Shown: piece after piece, positions 43,398 to 53,872 of the stretch | Layout: every line of letters starts with the position of its first letter | How positions within the stretch are numbered: the first letter of the stretch is position 1 | Assembly: GCA_023053575.1 (NCBI GenBank) | Contig: JAKZAP010000016.1 | Location: 8,366,046-8,430,045, forward strand | Reading direction: 5' to 3' | Origin: Branchinecta lynchi | Taxonomy: Eukaryota; Arthropoda; Branchiopoda; Anostraca; Branchinectidae | DNA length: 64,000 nucleotides | Notes under the pieces: generated by a model | Told to the model about the DNA's origin: nothing | Database searches by the model: none | Seen by the model: only the letters and a program-made list of their open reading frames with translations | Translations under genes and position numbers: made by a program

Positions 43398-43970
43398 TGA
43401 TCCTTACCTTTTATAAGTAGTGAAATGAAAGAGAAAAAAGCCCCTCAGCCGGGATTTGAACCCAGGACCCTCTACTTGCAAGGCGGACGCTCTACCATTT
43501 GAGATATCGAGGGGCTTGTGAAGGTATTCGCAGACCACTACAAAAGTCAGACAGAATCCGGCCATAGGAACAGTGATCCCGCCTGAGGGCAAATTCATCT
43601 AATCAGCTCACATCCCCATGTCACGGAACTTAGTTATAATACATATTTGGCGCTTTATACAAGGAACTTGTAGCGTATACAACAACAAACTTTTAAACTT
43701 TAATTTTAGAAGTCTAAGACTCCAATGTCGTAGCCACGTAGACATACAATAAAAATAAAATGTTGCCATCTCAAGGGCGTCTTCCAAAATTAAAATTATA
43801 GATTTGGTTTTCACCATGAGGCCCTGTCATGTGAGTCCTTGTATGTCTAAGTGGATCCGACATTGGAGTCCTAGATTTCTAAATTAAAATTCAAAAGTTG
43901 TTTCTGGTTTATTGGTCACGGTACAAATCCCTTGTATAAAGCAGCATCTGTGTATTATAAAAGTATCCTT
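43398..43970 (-). mobile_element. tRNA-bearing foldback repeat, copy 1
   Basis: It shares about 250 bp with 47160-47490: ATAAGTAGTGAA..., the tRNA-like unit, GACCACTACAA.AGTC, GGCCATAGGAACAGTGATCC and ACATCCCCATGTCACGGAAC. The plus-strand right part is a long imperfect palindrome. TTATAATACAT...TACAAGGAACTTGT (43635-43672) pairs with TCCCTTGTATAAAG...GTGTATTATAA (43927-43964). Within it, CTAAGACTCCAATGTCGTAG (43713-43732) pairs with a segment near 43855-43875. Confidence 0.7.
43442..43513 (-). tRNA. tRNA-Ala(TGC)-like sequence, probably repeat-borne
   Basis: The minus strand has a B box matching consensus exactly (GGTTCAAATCC), an A-box-like TATCTCAAATGGTAGAGC, and an anticodon loop CTTGCAA giving anticodon TGC. 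The T stem is CTGGG/CCCGG. The anticodon stem TCCGC/GTAGA and the acceptor CCCTCGA/CTGAGGG contain mismatches, so it is likely a pseudo-tRNA or SINE-type promoter head. Confidence 0.5.
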
Positions 43971-44569
43971 ACCCTTAGAGCTTGGTCCCACTTGTCCCAT
44001 TTCCGGCTTTTTGGGTTGCAAAAATAGAAAAAAGAAAAAGATACAACCAATTTTGAATGTTGTCGTTTTAAACTGAGGAGGTCAATTAGAACAAAACAGG
44101 GTGTATAATTATGTTATAGGAACCCTAATTGACCCCTAACTGCAGTCTGCTCATTATCCCGAATCTGCCACAAAGCGCATGTAATCTCACGTCGGGATTT
44201 TCAGTTGTTTGTCAAATAGGCGGCTTTTTGAGCCCAGTGTGACCAAGCTGCCACATGTAACCTCTAATCAACTATAGATACAAACGTCTATATTGCCTAC
44301 TCCATGTGTTGCGTGGTACCTTGAAAGTAGGTATACCGTTGTGTTTTAACCGGGACCTTCTTCTGGTACCTTATTCTTCAATAGACTTCTTATTTTATTC
44401 GTTTATAATTTGCAACTCTGCCTGTCCTAGCTATCCTAATGGGCAGCTTATAATGGGGACTAGGAACATAAACATTTTTTAATACACTTATGTCACGTTG
44501 TGCGAAGTCTGTTTGAAAAGTCTGTTGAACATTAATCCATTTATATGTCCTATTCAGCGAAGTTTGTTT
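43971..44569. other. Unassigned region
   Basis: No exon, RNA gene or repeat terminus recognised. Confidence 0.4.
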
Positions 44570-45721
44570 CTCTTTTTTGGGATCCCAAAACGTAAGTGGA
44601 GGGATACCTATGACATCGCAAAAGTTCTCCGTCTGTAAGCACGATAACTCTCGAAGGGAATGAGATATTTTGATGAAACTTGGTGTGAGGATTTGTTGGG
44701 TCGTCGGACCAGTCGAGTTCGTAGATGGACTTTGTAGCCCTACATTTAGGGGTGGGGGAGGGGGTTCAAATTAAGGGGCAAACAAAATATTTTGAAACAG
44801 CTAATGTGATAGTCGATTATGGGATAAGAAGACATGCTGAGCACGATGGTGAAAACTATTTTGTCATCGGACTAGTAGTTCGCCCGGAATCCGGCCAAAA
44901 CCGGAAAGTTTGTTAAAAGTAAAAGTTTTATTTGAAGTTAATTAGATGTTCGATTTAAGGGTAGGAAGACATGCTGAAGACGATGGTGAAAACCATTTTC
45001 TCGACGGACAAGTAGTTCGCCCGGAATCCGGCCGAAACCGGAAAGTTTGTTAAAATTTGAAGTTTTATTTGCAGTTGATTAGATGTTCGATTTAGGGCAA
45101 GAAGACATGTTGAACACTTATGTGAAAACAATTTTCTACCCGGACATGTAGTTCGCCCTGAATCCGGCGAAAACCGGAAAGTTGGTTAAAATCTGAAGTT
45201 GATTAAATATTTGATTTATGGGTAAAAAGACATGCCGAACACGATGGTGAAAACCATTTTCTCGCTGGACAAATAGTTCGCCCGGAATCCGGCCAAAACC
45301 GGAAAATTTGTTAAAAGCAAAAGTTCGATTAGATGACAGATTAAGGGGTAAGAAGAGAGGCTGAGTCGGTTTATGACAATGGTTTTTTACCCGGACGTAT
45401 AATTATTCCGGAATCCGGTTGTAACCGGATTTTTTTTTAAGTCAAACTTTTATTCAAAGTGGATTAGATGTTCTTTATAGGGATAAGGAGATACGCTGGT
45501 TTTGTTTCTGTATTTTTTTTTGCTGGACTAGTAGTTCGCTCTGAAATCGGCAGGAAGTCTCGGTCAGCATCGTCAACATAGATATGGCTTATAGAGGTAT
45601 ATCTGAACTTGGTTTTCTCTGATGATTATCCTGTCCAAGACTGGATCTGGCGAAGACAAGACTTGATTTTCTGAATCAAATATTAGATTTTTGGGATCCC
45701 ATCGACACCTTTGGTCTTGTT
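44570..45721 (+). mobile_element. Family II element, complete copy IId
   Basis: The A end TTTTTTGGGATCCCAAAACG is at 44570; CCGTCTGTAAGCACGATAAC and GATGAAACTTGGTGTGAGGA follow. Five core units (44820-45480) carry GAAGACATGCTGA and CGCCCGGAATCCGG. The B end TTTTTGGGATCCCATCGACA, CCTTTGGTCTTGTTT ends at 45721. Between 44570 and about 45600 it is close to IIa. Confidence 0.8.
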
Positions 45722-45828
45722 TCTTTTTTTACCAATTCTTTAGGGCGTGACTCTACCTGCGTATCGCCGGTCCGACTGCAACATTCTTACACGCGTCTGA
45801 GGATGAGATGGTGGCTTTGTAAGGACGT

Positions 45829-46053
45829 TTAACCTTTAAGAAATACCTTTGCACCACCGCATGCAGCACATCTCTTCTCCATCTTGACCTGAGGCGGGAC
45901 AGAACCGTAGCCTTCACACTTCGGACACTCGACGTATGCTTCAGAAATGTCGCTATACATATACCCCTGGGCGTTGCACACGTTGCACGTGGTCTCTTGT
46001 CTCAACCGTGTCCCTTCCATCCCAGAACCTGGAATACATGCAGGCTTAGACAT
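45829..46053 (-). CDS. Small protein with three CxxC knuckles (DnaJ zinc-finger-like)
   Basis: ATG at 46051-46053 on the minus strand (CACAATG, A at -3) opens 74 codons ending at TAA 45829-45831; an upstream in-frame ATG would add seven residues. The protein contains CNVCNAQGYMY, CPKCEGYGSV and CAACGGAKVF, with the first two close to the CxxCxGxG repeats of the DnaJ cysteine-rich domain, which binds two zinc ions. Only three of the usual four repeats are present, so at most one full site plus a partial one can form. There is no J-domain nearby on this strand. Possible roles are a small zinc-binding chaperone cofactor or a BSD2-like protein; I cannot name it. It could alternatively be the last exon of a longer gene, since AG acceptors lie just upstream (TTTCTACAG, GTGCAG). 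Confidence 0.6.
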   Translation of the reverse strand: MSKPACIPGSGMEGTRLRQETTCNVCNAQGYMYSDISEAYVECPKCEGYGSVPPQVKMEKRCAACGGAKVFLKG

Positions 46054-46074
46054 TGTGACACTGCACATTTTCAA

Positions 46075-47159
46075 TTATCATACTGTAGAAATGGGACATG
46101 CTTGATGTCAATGCAACCTGTCGCTCGGTCCGAACGCTATCTTGTTCGGACAAGATAGAAAACAAAAGATGAGATCATGTTATCTTAAATATGCAAAGCC
46201 CTGCTCCAGTTGAAGAAACCATACTTAGAAAGGAGCCAAGGATAAGCTCTAGTTTCTTTAGCAATGAGAGAACTTTTAAAGTTTAAGAGGCTCGTCTGAT
46301 ATCATTTCTCTACCGCAAACCCAAGTGCAAAAAAAACGAACGATAAACTCAGCTGAAACTGCGAACAGACATTGATAGAAACAATAGATGGCTGCACTTT
46401 CGGACCCATGGGAAAAAGCCACTTTTTTGTTTCTGTAGATTTTTCTATTTATCACTCAAAGAAGACATGTTGGCTGTGGGGCCGGGTAACTGCCGCATAT
46501 ATTTAACACTTATAGATTTTAATCCATCTTCAATTTGAAACTGGTGCCTGCCTGCTTGCGTGCTAGAACGGAGTTTTCCACTCGAAAGCAGAAACATGGT
46601 TTGATGAAACGAAAGGTTCGCTACACAACTTCAGATACTCCTCTCTGACATGGGCTATACAACTCCACTTCACTTTGCACACCGTAGGCTCTGGCTCGAG
46701 GACAAGCAAAAACCATCCTTATTGGCCCCAGGCAAGAGTTCTACGGAGCTTTCCAAAATGTTATGTCATATTCATCAATCCGGCTTAAGGTCCACACTTT
46801 CCGTAAAAACCGCACAGGCTAGACCCTTACCAGTTACCAGGAATAAAATGAAATCGGAGGGCTAAGAAAAAAAAACAAAAAAAAAAACAGGACAAAACCA
46901 AAGTGTTGCTCTCCCAACACAATAACAAGAGCTGTCAATGATTCACAGAGATATTTTTTGTAGTTTTGAGTGGTTGTTAGAGAAAGTTCGTCACTTTGTT
47001 TCTTTTTTGTCTGTATTGCCATGTCCCTTGGACTATTAGAGTAATATATATCATATCATATGGCACTTGCAAGGGTTATGGCATGTGCATCAACTAAGGT
47101 TCACGCTGCCAAGGTTGTATGGCTCTTCTCACACACCCCTCCAACTCCCTCGAAGCATA
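46075..47159. other. Intergenic region, no supported features
   Basis: A 71-residue plus-strand ORF (46650-46865) and a 62-residue minus ORF (46834-47022) have no recognisable content. A/AAC-rich low complexity lies at 46866-46890. Confidence 0.35.
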
Positions 47160-47491
47160 TGATATTTTATAAGTAGTGAACTGGAAGATAAAAATGCTCC
47201 TCATCCGGGATTGGAACCCAGGACCATCTGCTTACAAGGCAGGCGCTCTTACCATTTGAGCTACCGAGGGGCTTATGAACAGAGTTCGCAAACCACTACA
47301 ATAGTCTGGTAGAAGCCGGCCATAGGAACAGTGATCCCGCCCGAACGCAAATTCATATAACAAGTTCACATCCCCATGTCACGGAACTTAATAATAATAC
47401 ACAGATGGCAATTTACACAAGGGACTTGTACCGTGACCATGATCGGTCACGGTACAAGTCCCTTGTTTAAAGTGCCATCTATGTATTATAA
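47160..47491 (-). mobile_element. tRNA-bearing foldback repeat, copy 2
   Basis: Same organisation as copy 1, but the palindrome is compact. ACACAAGGGACTTGTACCGT ends one arm at 47438, a 6-base loop ATGATC follows, and the other arm GGTCACGGTACAAGTCCCTT runs to about 47490. The stem is about 45 bp with few mismatches. Confidence 0.75.
47198..47270 (-). tRNA. tRNA-Thr(TGT)-like sequence, probably repeat-borne
   Basis: The minus strand has a good A box (TAGCTCAAATGGTAAGAGC), a B box with one deviation (GGTTCCAATCC), and loop CTTGTAA giving anticodon TGT. It differs from copy 1 by one anticodon base. The acceptor stem has two or three mismatches. Confidence 0.45.
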
Positions 47492-47763
47492 CATATGATA
47501 CTGCTGCCTGTCCAGTTCCGTCCATTTCTCTCCACCCCTAAGTGCATCAACAGATTTAAAAAAAAATCCAGCAACTTGACTGCCCTCAAAGTGTCCGAGT
47601 CCGATCTGGACCTGTAACTGAACATCTAGGAAATGTGAAACTGTGCTCTGTCGACAACTGTTCTCTTTGAGTGGAGCACATATATGTTTGCACTGTGCAG
47701 TCCAGACGTACACTTTAACGGATTAAAATTCGTTTATATGCGAAACACTTGCGGCTAAGGTGA

Positions 47764-47956
47764 TCATAGGCCTTTGGGGAACATGAAATAAACGTCTCCT
47801 CTGTCGGAGACGTTATCCAGCTCATCGTCCTCATGGTGATCTTCCACGAATTCTTCAGACCCGATTAGAATACCATACACTTCCTTGATTACCGTTTTGT
47901 TCGATAAGTATCTATTTCGCTTAGATGACGAGTGTGCTGCAGAGTTGCCACATCGA
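47764..47956 (-). other. Acidic ORF segment adjoining a family II B end
   Basis: The minus-strand frame reads from the family II end into NRYLSNKTVIKEVYGILIGS, EEFVEDHHEDDELDNVSDRG and DVYFMFPKGL with TGA at 47764-47766. A CTCTGCAG acceptor lies within it. It may be a chance fusion or a host terminal exon next to the element. The sequence GTCTCC...GGAGAC forms a small hairpin at 47792-47812. Confidence 0.3.
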
Positions 47957-48733
47957 GAACAAGACCAAAGGTTTCGACGGGATCCCACAAATTCAATATC
48001 TGATCCAGACAACTGGGTCTTGTCTTAGCCAGATTCAGTCATCGCCAGACTCCTTGATTTTTTAAATTAAAATTCAGAAACAGATTAAGGCCAAATAGCT
48101 AATCATCTGAGAAAAACAAGTTCCGATATGGATTCAGCATGTGTGTTTACCCCTTCCTGCCACTTCTGCCAATTTCCCGGTTTCGACCGAACTACAGAAC
48201 TACTTGTCCGGCGAAAAAGAAAGCTCAAAAACGAACTCAGGGTATCTTCTTTCCCCAATAATGAACATCTAATCAACTTCAAATAAAAATCTAACTTATA
48301 ACAAATTTTCCGACTCCAGCCGGATTCCGGGCGAACTACATGTTCGGGTAGAAAATTGTTTTACATAAGTGTTCAGCATGTCTTCTTGCCCTAAATCGAG
48401 CACCTAATCAACTCCAAATAAAACTTTTAAATTTTAACAAACTTTCCGGTTTTGGCCGGATTCCGGGAGAACTACTTCGCCCGGAATCACATTAGCTGTT
48501 TCAAAATATTTTGTTCGCCCCTTAACTTGAACCCCCTCCCCCACCCCTAAATGTAGGGCTACAAAGTCCAGCTACGAACTCGACTGGTCGAACGACCCAA
48601 CGAATCCTCACACCAAGTTTCATCAAAATACCTCATTCCCTTCGAGAGTTATCGTGCTTACAGACGGATGGACAGAAGGACAACTTTTGCGATGTCATAG
48701 GTACCCCTCCACTTACGTTTCGGGATCCCAAAA
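47957..48733 (-). mobile_element. Family II element, inverted copy IIe
   Basis: The B end GAACAAGACCAAAGGTTTCG, ACGGGATCCCACAAAT starts at 47957. Four core units read in reverse (ATGTCTTCTTGCCCT, CCGGATTCCGGGCGAACTAC). Then CATCAAAATACCTCATTCCC and CAGACGGATGGACAGAAGG lead to the A end CGTTTCGGGATCCCAAAAAT near 48733. Confidence 0.75.
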
Positions 48734-48997
48734 ATTACTGAGTGACTTTTGGTCGAAAACAGAGAGTGATTTGGGAGTGAAATTTTGTTTTCATGAAAAC
48801 ATGGGAAACGATCACTTTTGGCCAGAATCAATGCTGCAAAAATTACAAACCTTAATTTAGTGTCATCGAAAAAAAGTGAAATAGTCGCTTTTGGTCGGAA
48901 TTCCTGCCGGAAAATATCACCTCTGGACGTTGTTTTGAATAGAGTGAATTTTATGTCCGACGTAGGACAAGAGTGACACAAATAGAGTGAAACAATC

Positions 48998-49245
48998 TAT
49001 TCCCCCCTCCCCTCCCGTCTTCCGTGCGTCGGTCCGAGAGGAATACTGGCAATAAGTTTTCCCGATATCCCGCTAATTCTTCTACCCAATTTTTGCGTAG
49101 TTTCATTCCGTCATTTATTTCTGGTAATTTCTTGTAAGTGTATTAGTTAATTTGTTTCTTGTGTGTCTGTGTATTTTGTAAATTTGTATTCCTTTTCTAG
49201 CTTTTAGCTATTCGGATTAAACTTGATTGATTGATTGAAAAAAAA
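48998..49245 (+). pseudogene. LINE 3' end, copy 3
   Basis: It shares TTCCCCCCTCCCCTCCCGTC, GGTCCGAGAGGAATACTGGC and the GATTGATTGATTG tail with 31545-31795. Confidence 0.75.
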
Positions 49246-49764
49246 ATAAAATAGAGTGACAGTTCACTCTATCGTGCGACGTGTGGCAAGCGTGGTCTGC
49301 TGTCGCCTTGCGTTTAGAGCGTAAGAAATAAATACGTTCTGAATTTTCTTATTATTTCTATTTTGTGTGAACCTTATTGCTTTGCACTTCAATCATCGTC
49401 GAGATGATATCTAATGGACAGGCATAAACCGTATCTACCTGGACTCTAAAAAAAAAAAGACTCTTCTCTTTTACGTAGCCCTTTGGTCAGAAGATCCTGA
49501 ATCTCTCAAAAGTCTCTGACGCTTGGGGGCTGGGAGAGGACTTAGTAAAAGGTGTATCGAGGCAAGAAGATGGCGGAGAAGTCATTTTAGTACGATGCAC
49601 TTGAGAACTGCGACGAATTTACTTACCTCGGCACTTCTCACAGAGAACGGTCCTGACAAACGTCACATCCACCTTTTTCTTACCGGTGGCTACTTCAGCT
49701 CGGGTCAGATGTACCGTGCAGCTAATATCCGCACATTTCCTTAAAACAACAATTTGAGTTATTA
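49246..49764. other. Unassigned region
   Basis: An ORF at 49523-49744 (73 residues) has no recognisable motif. No repeat ends seen. Confidence 0.35.
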
Positions 49765-49853
49765 GTCGCAATTTTGATCTGAATTCTTAGTTCTCGCTCC
49801 TGACAAACACACTAAAATCATGACAAAAACAAATCATGGACAACAGGTCCCAG

Positions 49854-50227
49854 CAGGGGCGGATCCAGAGGGGGGGGCGAGAGGGGCGATCGCCCCCCCT
49901 AGACTGGCTGTAATTTTTTGTTTTGTTTTACTGCACTTACGGAAGTCTGCATTAACGCATATTCTAACTACTGTAACTAGACTCTAAAATCTTTTTACAA
50001 GTGGAGCCAGGAGCTTGAATTTTTCTTGTAAACAGTTGTCAGTTGATCAAGTACAGTTTTTACCATTATTGTAATATATAAAAAACCACATTTTCCTTAA
50101 ATAAGAGATCGACAGGGACACTTAAAACGCGAAAAAAATCAGCCTTGTGGCCGACAAAAAGGACACTACCCCCACTCTTTTCGGTAAGAATCGCCCCCCC
50201 TAGAACGGAAGGCTGGATCCGCCCCTG
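49854..50227. mobile_element. 374-bp hAT-like MITE, 15-bp TIR, 8-bp duplication
   Basis: CAGGGGCGGATCCAG at 49854-49868 pairs perfectly with CTGGATCCGCCCCTG at 50213-50227. GGTCCCAG flanks both sides (49846-49853, 50228-50235). The related unfilled site at 8541-8560 reads ACAACATGGCCCAGCCAGCA. Confidence 0.92.
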
Positions 50228-50389
50228 GGTCCCAGCCAGCATATGACACTTTACATTCTTTTCTGGCCGATGAATGGAAAATTGTATATTGTATTTGTTG
50301 TGTTTTATTTAATTATTTTATTTTACTTTACATACTCCGCTTTTCAAATGGCGGGTCAGAAGTAAATTACTTACTTACTTACTACAAAT

Positions 50390-50660
50390 CCTATCAACAA
50401 GCAGTGGAAGAATTAGGGATGAAAACCCTTGCGTCGCGTCGGCACGACATCACAATGAAATTCAGACTAAAGTGCCTTGCCTCGGAAATGCACCGTGAGA
50501 TCCTGCCACCCGAATATGAAAAAAGAATGGATACACGCCCAAGAAGGAGTATCTCAAGGGCAGCTAAGAAAGCTCGGCTAATGAACCCGCCCGCTCATAG
50601 CAGTGAACGCTATTTGAACTCATTTGTGCCTTATTTTATCCGCAATTTTAATGTGAATTA
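50390..50660 (+). pseudogene. CR1-like LINE C-terminal fragment
   Basis: The open frame LGMKTLASRRHDITMKFRLK, CLASEMHREILPPEYEKRMD and ERYLNSFVPYFIRNFNVN ends at TAA (50659-50661). It corresponds to the segment after the RT core in the fragment at 15160-15827 (LNQRRHDLTMAF) and gives the true C-terminus. Confidence 0.75.
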
Positions 50661-51070
50661 ACCAAATTGTAATTTCACAATCCCGTGCATTTTGTATTAT
50701 CAGAAATTTGGGAATAAATTAACTGTAGTTATTATTGTGAATTCCTAGTTCAGCCACCGGTAATACCAGTCTATACGTACGTACTGAAACGTCCACCCTC
50801 TGTTTACCAATGAGAAAGGAGTATGGAGAATGAGAAGTGACTATCGAAGCAACTTCAGAATTTTGAAGCTTTTCCCGTTCTCGATTCTGACAAAATCACA
50901 AGAAAGGAGAATTGGCTTCATATCAATAGTAAAAAAACAACCAAAATTGGAGAATTTTGAAGAAAATCGCGAGGAGAATTTAGATAAAACCGCAACCATT
51001 ATTGCAATAACAACGCACGAGACGATCATTAGCGTCTCAATAACTCTTATGAAATAATGGTCTCGTCCAA

Positions 51071-51486
51071 AGGCGTATTCTCCCCGTTCCCCGAGGACTC
51101 CACTTGAGGAGTCCCCGCGTTTTTGTTTGTCCCGGGGACTCACTCCTCGTATTCTCGCAAGTCCCCATGGACGGGGAATGCTCCGATTATCATCACCATC
51201 ATCAAAAAGGACCTCCTTTCAGATTCGGAGGGGAATCAATTTGTGCTGGTGTTGGTGCAATGTAAAGTTAATTAAAAACAATTAGAATAAACAAAACCAA
51301 AAATAAAGTGGATCCAGACTAATTTCGTCAACTGCATATTTTTTTTTTCGAACAAAATCCATTTTGGAAGCATTCCCCATGTTCTCGCTGTTTCTGTACG
51401 CGGAGTCCGCGTGGAGCGACTCCCTCTATTCTCGCCGTTCCCTTCGACTCCCCCCAGAGTCCTCCGGGAACGGCGAGAATACGCCT
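51071..51486. mobile_element. 416-bp MITE with TIR and 3-bp duplication, copy 2
   Basis: The ends AGGCGTATTCTCCCCGTTCC and GGGAACGGCGAGAATACGCC-T are flanked by CAA (51068-51070, 51487-51489). About 90% identical by eye to 40602-41022, including TTATCATCACCATCATCAAA. Confidence 0.85.
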
Positions 51487-51489
51487 CAA

Positions 51490-51858
51490 GAAACTTTTCC
51501 CGTGGCTACCGTCCACTCAGTTCCTCAGAACACAAATTTTTCTTTTCTTTCAACAGTATTTCTTTGAATTCTATTGCCAGAAACTAATACCCATAACCCG
51601 AAACCTAAGTGTAGAAAGCATATCTTTCAATCAATCAATAATTTTGTTAAACTATTTAAGAAATGGCAAGAGTCCTGCCCATATGGAGTGTTCGAAAGAC
51701 AAGAAATGAAGAAGAAAGAAAAGGATCAGACACAACACCAAATAAACGCATTATAATATGACTGGCTCCGGTTTAGAGATTAAACAAACTAGGCACGGCG
51801 TTGGTCCGCATCAACAAATAGATCAGCGCCCAATCCCCGTGAAGGAAGACCTTCACTG
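51490..51858. other. Unassigned region
   Basis: A 60-residue ORF (51574-51756) without recognisable content. Confidence 0.35.
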
Positions 51859-53753
51859 AGCTACGAGCTCATATGGCACTTGTTACGAGTAGGCACGGCT
51901 CGGTTATGTCAATGATATATCTAGTGTTTGCTAGGTGTCTTCCCACCAAGTTTTACCTCGATCCCTCCACTCATAGCGTTTTCCAATATTTCCGGTTGCC
52001 CCCTCCAGCTCCCCCCAAAAGTCACCGGATCCGGTCCGGATTTTAAGTGTGTCGTCTGAGGCATGAGCTCTTTCCAAATATCAAGTTTCATCGAGATCTG
52101 GTCACCCGTTGAAAAGTTATAAATACCTCAAGATTCCGAATTCCCCCTGCCTCCACTCCCCCGACAGTGCCCGAATCGGCTCGGTCATGTCAATGATGTA
52201 TCTAGTGTTTGCTAGGTGTCTTCCCACCGAGTTTCATCTCGATCCCTCCACTCGTAGCGTTTCCCAAGATTTCCGGTTGCCCCCTCCAGCTCCCCCGAAA
52301 AGTCACCGGATCCGGTCCGGATTTTAAGTGGGTCGACTGAGTCATGAGGTCTTTCCAAATATCAAGTTCCATCGAGATCCGATCACCCGTTCAAAAGTTA
52401 TAAATACCTCAAGATTCCGGATTCTCCCTCCCTCCACTCCCCCGACAGTGCCCGAATCGGCTCGGTCATGTCAATGGTGTATCTAGTGTTTGCTAGGTGT
52501 CTTCCCACCAAGTTTCATCTCGATCCCTCCACTCATAGCGTTTCCCAAGATTTCCGGTTGCCCCCTCCAGCTCCCCCGAAAAGTCACCGGATCCGGTCCG
52601 GATTTTAAGTGGGTCGACTGAGTCATGAGGTCTTTCCAAATATCAAGTTCCATCGAGATCCGATCACCCGTTCAAAAGTTATAAATAGCTCAAGATTCCG
52701 GATTCCCCCTCCCTCCACTCCCCCCACAGTGCCCGAATCGGCTCGGTTATGTCAATGATGTATCTAGTGTTTGCTAGGTGTCTTCCCACCAAGTTTCATC
52801 TCGATCCCTCCTCTCATAGCGTTTCACAAGATTTCCGGTTCCCCCTCCAGCTCCCCCCAAAAGTCACCGGATCCGGTCCGGATTTTAAGTGGGTCGTCTG
52901 AGGCATGAGGTCTTTCCAAATATCAAGTTCCATCGAGATCCGATCACCCGTTCAAAAGTTATAAATACCTCAAGATTCCGGATTCCCCCTCCCTCCACAC
53001 CCCTCACAGTACCCGAAACGGCTCGATTATGTCAATGATGTATCTAGTGTTTGCTAGGTGTCTTCCCACCAAGTTTCATCTCGATCCCTCCACTCAGAGC
53101 GTTTCCTAAGATTTCCGGTTGCCCCCTCCAGCCCCCCCCCCCAAAAAAAAAAGTCACTGGATCCGGTCCGGATTTTAAATGGGTTGTCTGAGGCATGAGA
53201 TCTTTCCAAATATCAAGTTTCATCGAGATCCGGTCATCCGTTCAGAAGTTATAAATAACTCAAGATTCCGGATTCCCCCTTCCTCCACTCCCCCGACAGT
53301 GCCCGGATCGGCTCGGTCATGTCAATGATGTATCTAGTGTTTGCTAGGTGTCTTCCCACCAAGTTTCATCTCGATCCCTCCACTCATAGCGTTTCCCAAG
53401 ATTTCCGGTTGCCCCCTCCAGCTCCCCCGAAAAGTCACTGGATCCGGTCCGGATTTTAACTGGATTGTCCGAGGCATGAGGTCTACCCAAATATCAAGTT
53501 TCATCGAGACCCGATCACCCGTTCAAAAGTTATAAATACCTCAATATTCCAGATCCCCCTCCCTCCACGGTGCTCGGATGGGGGAAGTGACTATTTCCAA
53601 CTTAATCATTTGGGGTCCCTGATACGCCTGCCAAGGTTTATCGTCCTGGCTTATGTGGAAGTGCCCGAACTAGCAAAACCTGGACAGACCGACGGACGGA
53701 CAGAAATTGCGATCGCTATATGGCACTTGGCCGAAGGGCAAGTGCCATAAAAA
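51859..53753 (+). mobile_element. Family I element, copy If
   Basis: The B end lacks the first bases (GAGCTACGAGCTCATATGGC at 51859). Six units of about 280 bp follow, near 51898, 52178, 52459, 52737, 53021 and 53312. The GACAGACCGACGGACGGACA tract leads to the hairpin A end (53725-53753). It is very similar to Ia, including the ATATATCTAG variant limited to the first unit. Confidence 0.8.
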
Positions 53754-53756
53754 ATC

Positions 53757-53872
53757 TTGCAGTATTTGCTACTGGGATTAATCTTGTCTCTAAAAAGATA
53801 ATTTTATCTCTAATTGGGATTAATCTTATCTCAGTAGAGATAAAATCAATACCAGTAGCAAATACGGCAGTT
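53757..53872. mobile_element. Short foldback MITE
   Basis: GCAGTATTTGCTACTGGGAT (53759) pairs with ATACCAGTAGCAAATACGGC (53850). The interior repeats GGGATTAATCTT.TCTC. It directly follows the A end of copy If. Confidence 0.65.

Larger units (their letters stand above)
49765..50996. mobile_element. Second copy of the GTTGCG-type MITE, interrupted
   Basis: The left part (TTAGTCGCAATTTTGATCTG, AATTCTTAGTTCTCGCTCC) and right part (CGCGAGGAGAATTTAGATAA, AACCGCAAC) match the ends of 30360-30731. The middle has been invaded by a hAT MITE (49854-50227), a second dispersed repeat and a CR1-like fragment. Confidence 0.65.

Noticed and set aside
43442..43513. Functional nuclear tRNA-Ala gene
   Set aside because: Stem mismatches and its location within a two-copy repeat with conserved flanks argue for a repeat-borne pseudo-tRNA; reported with reduced confidence only.
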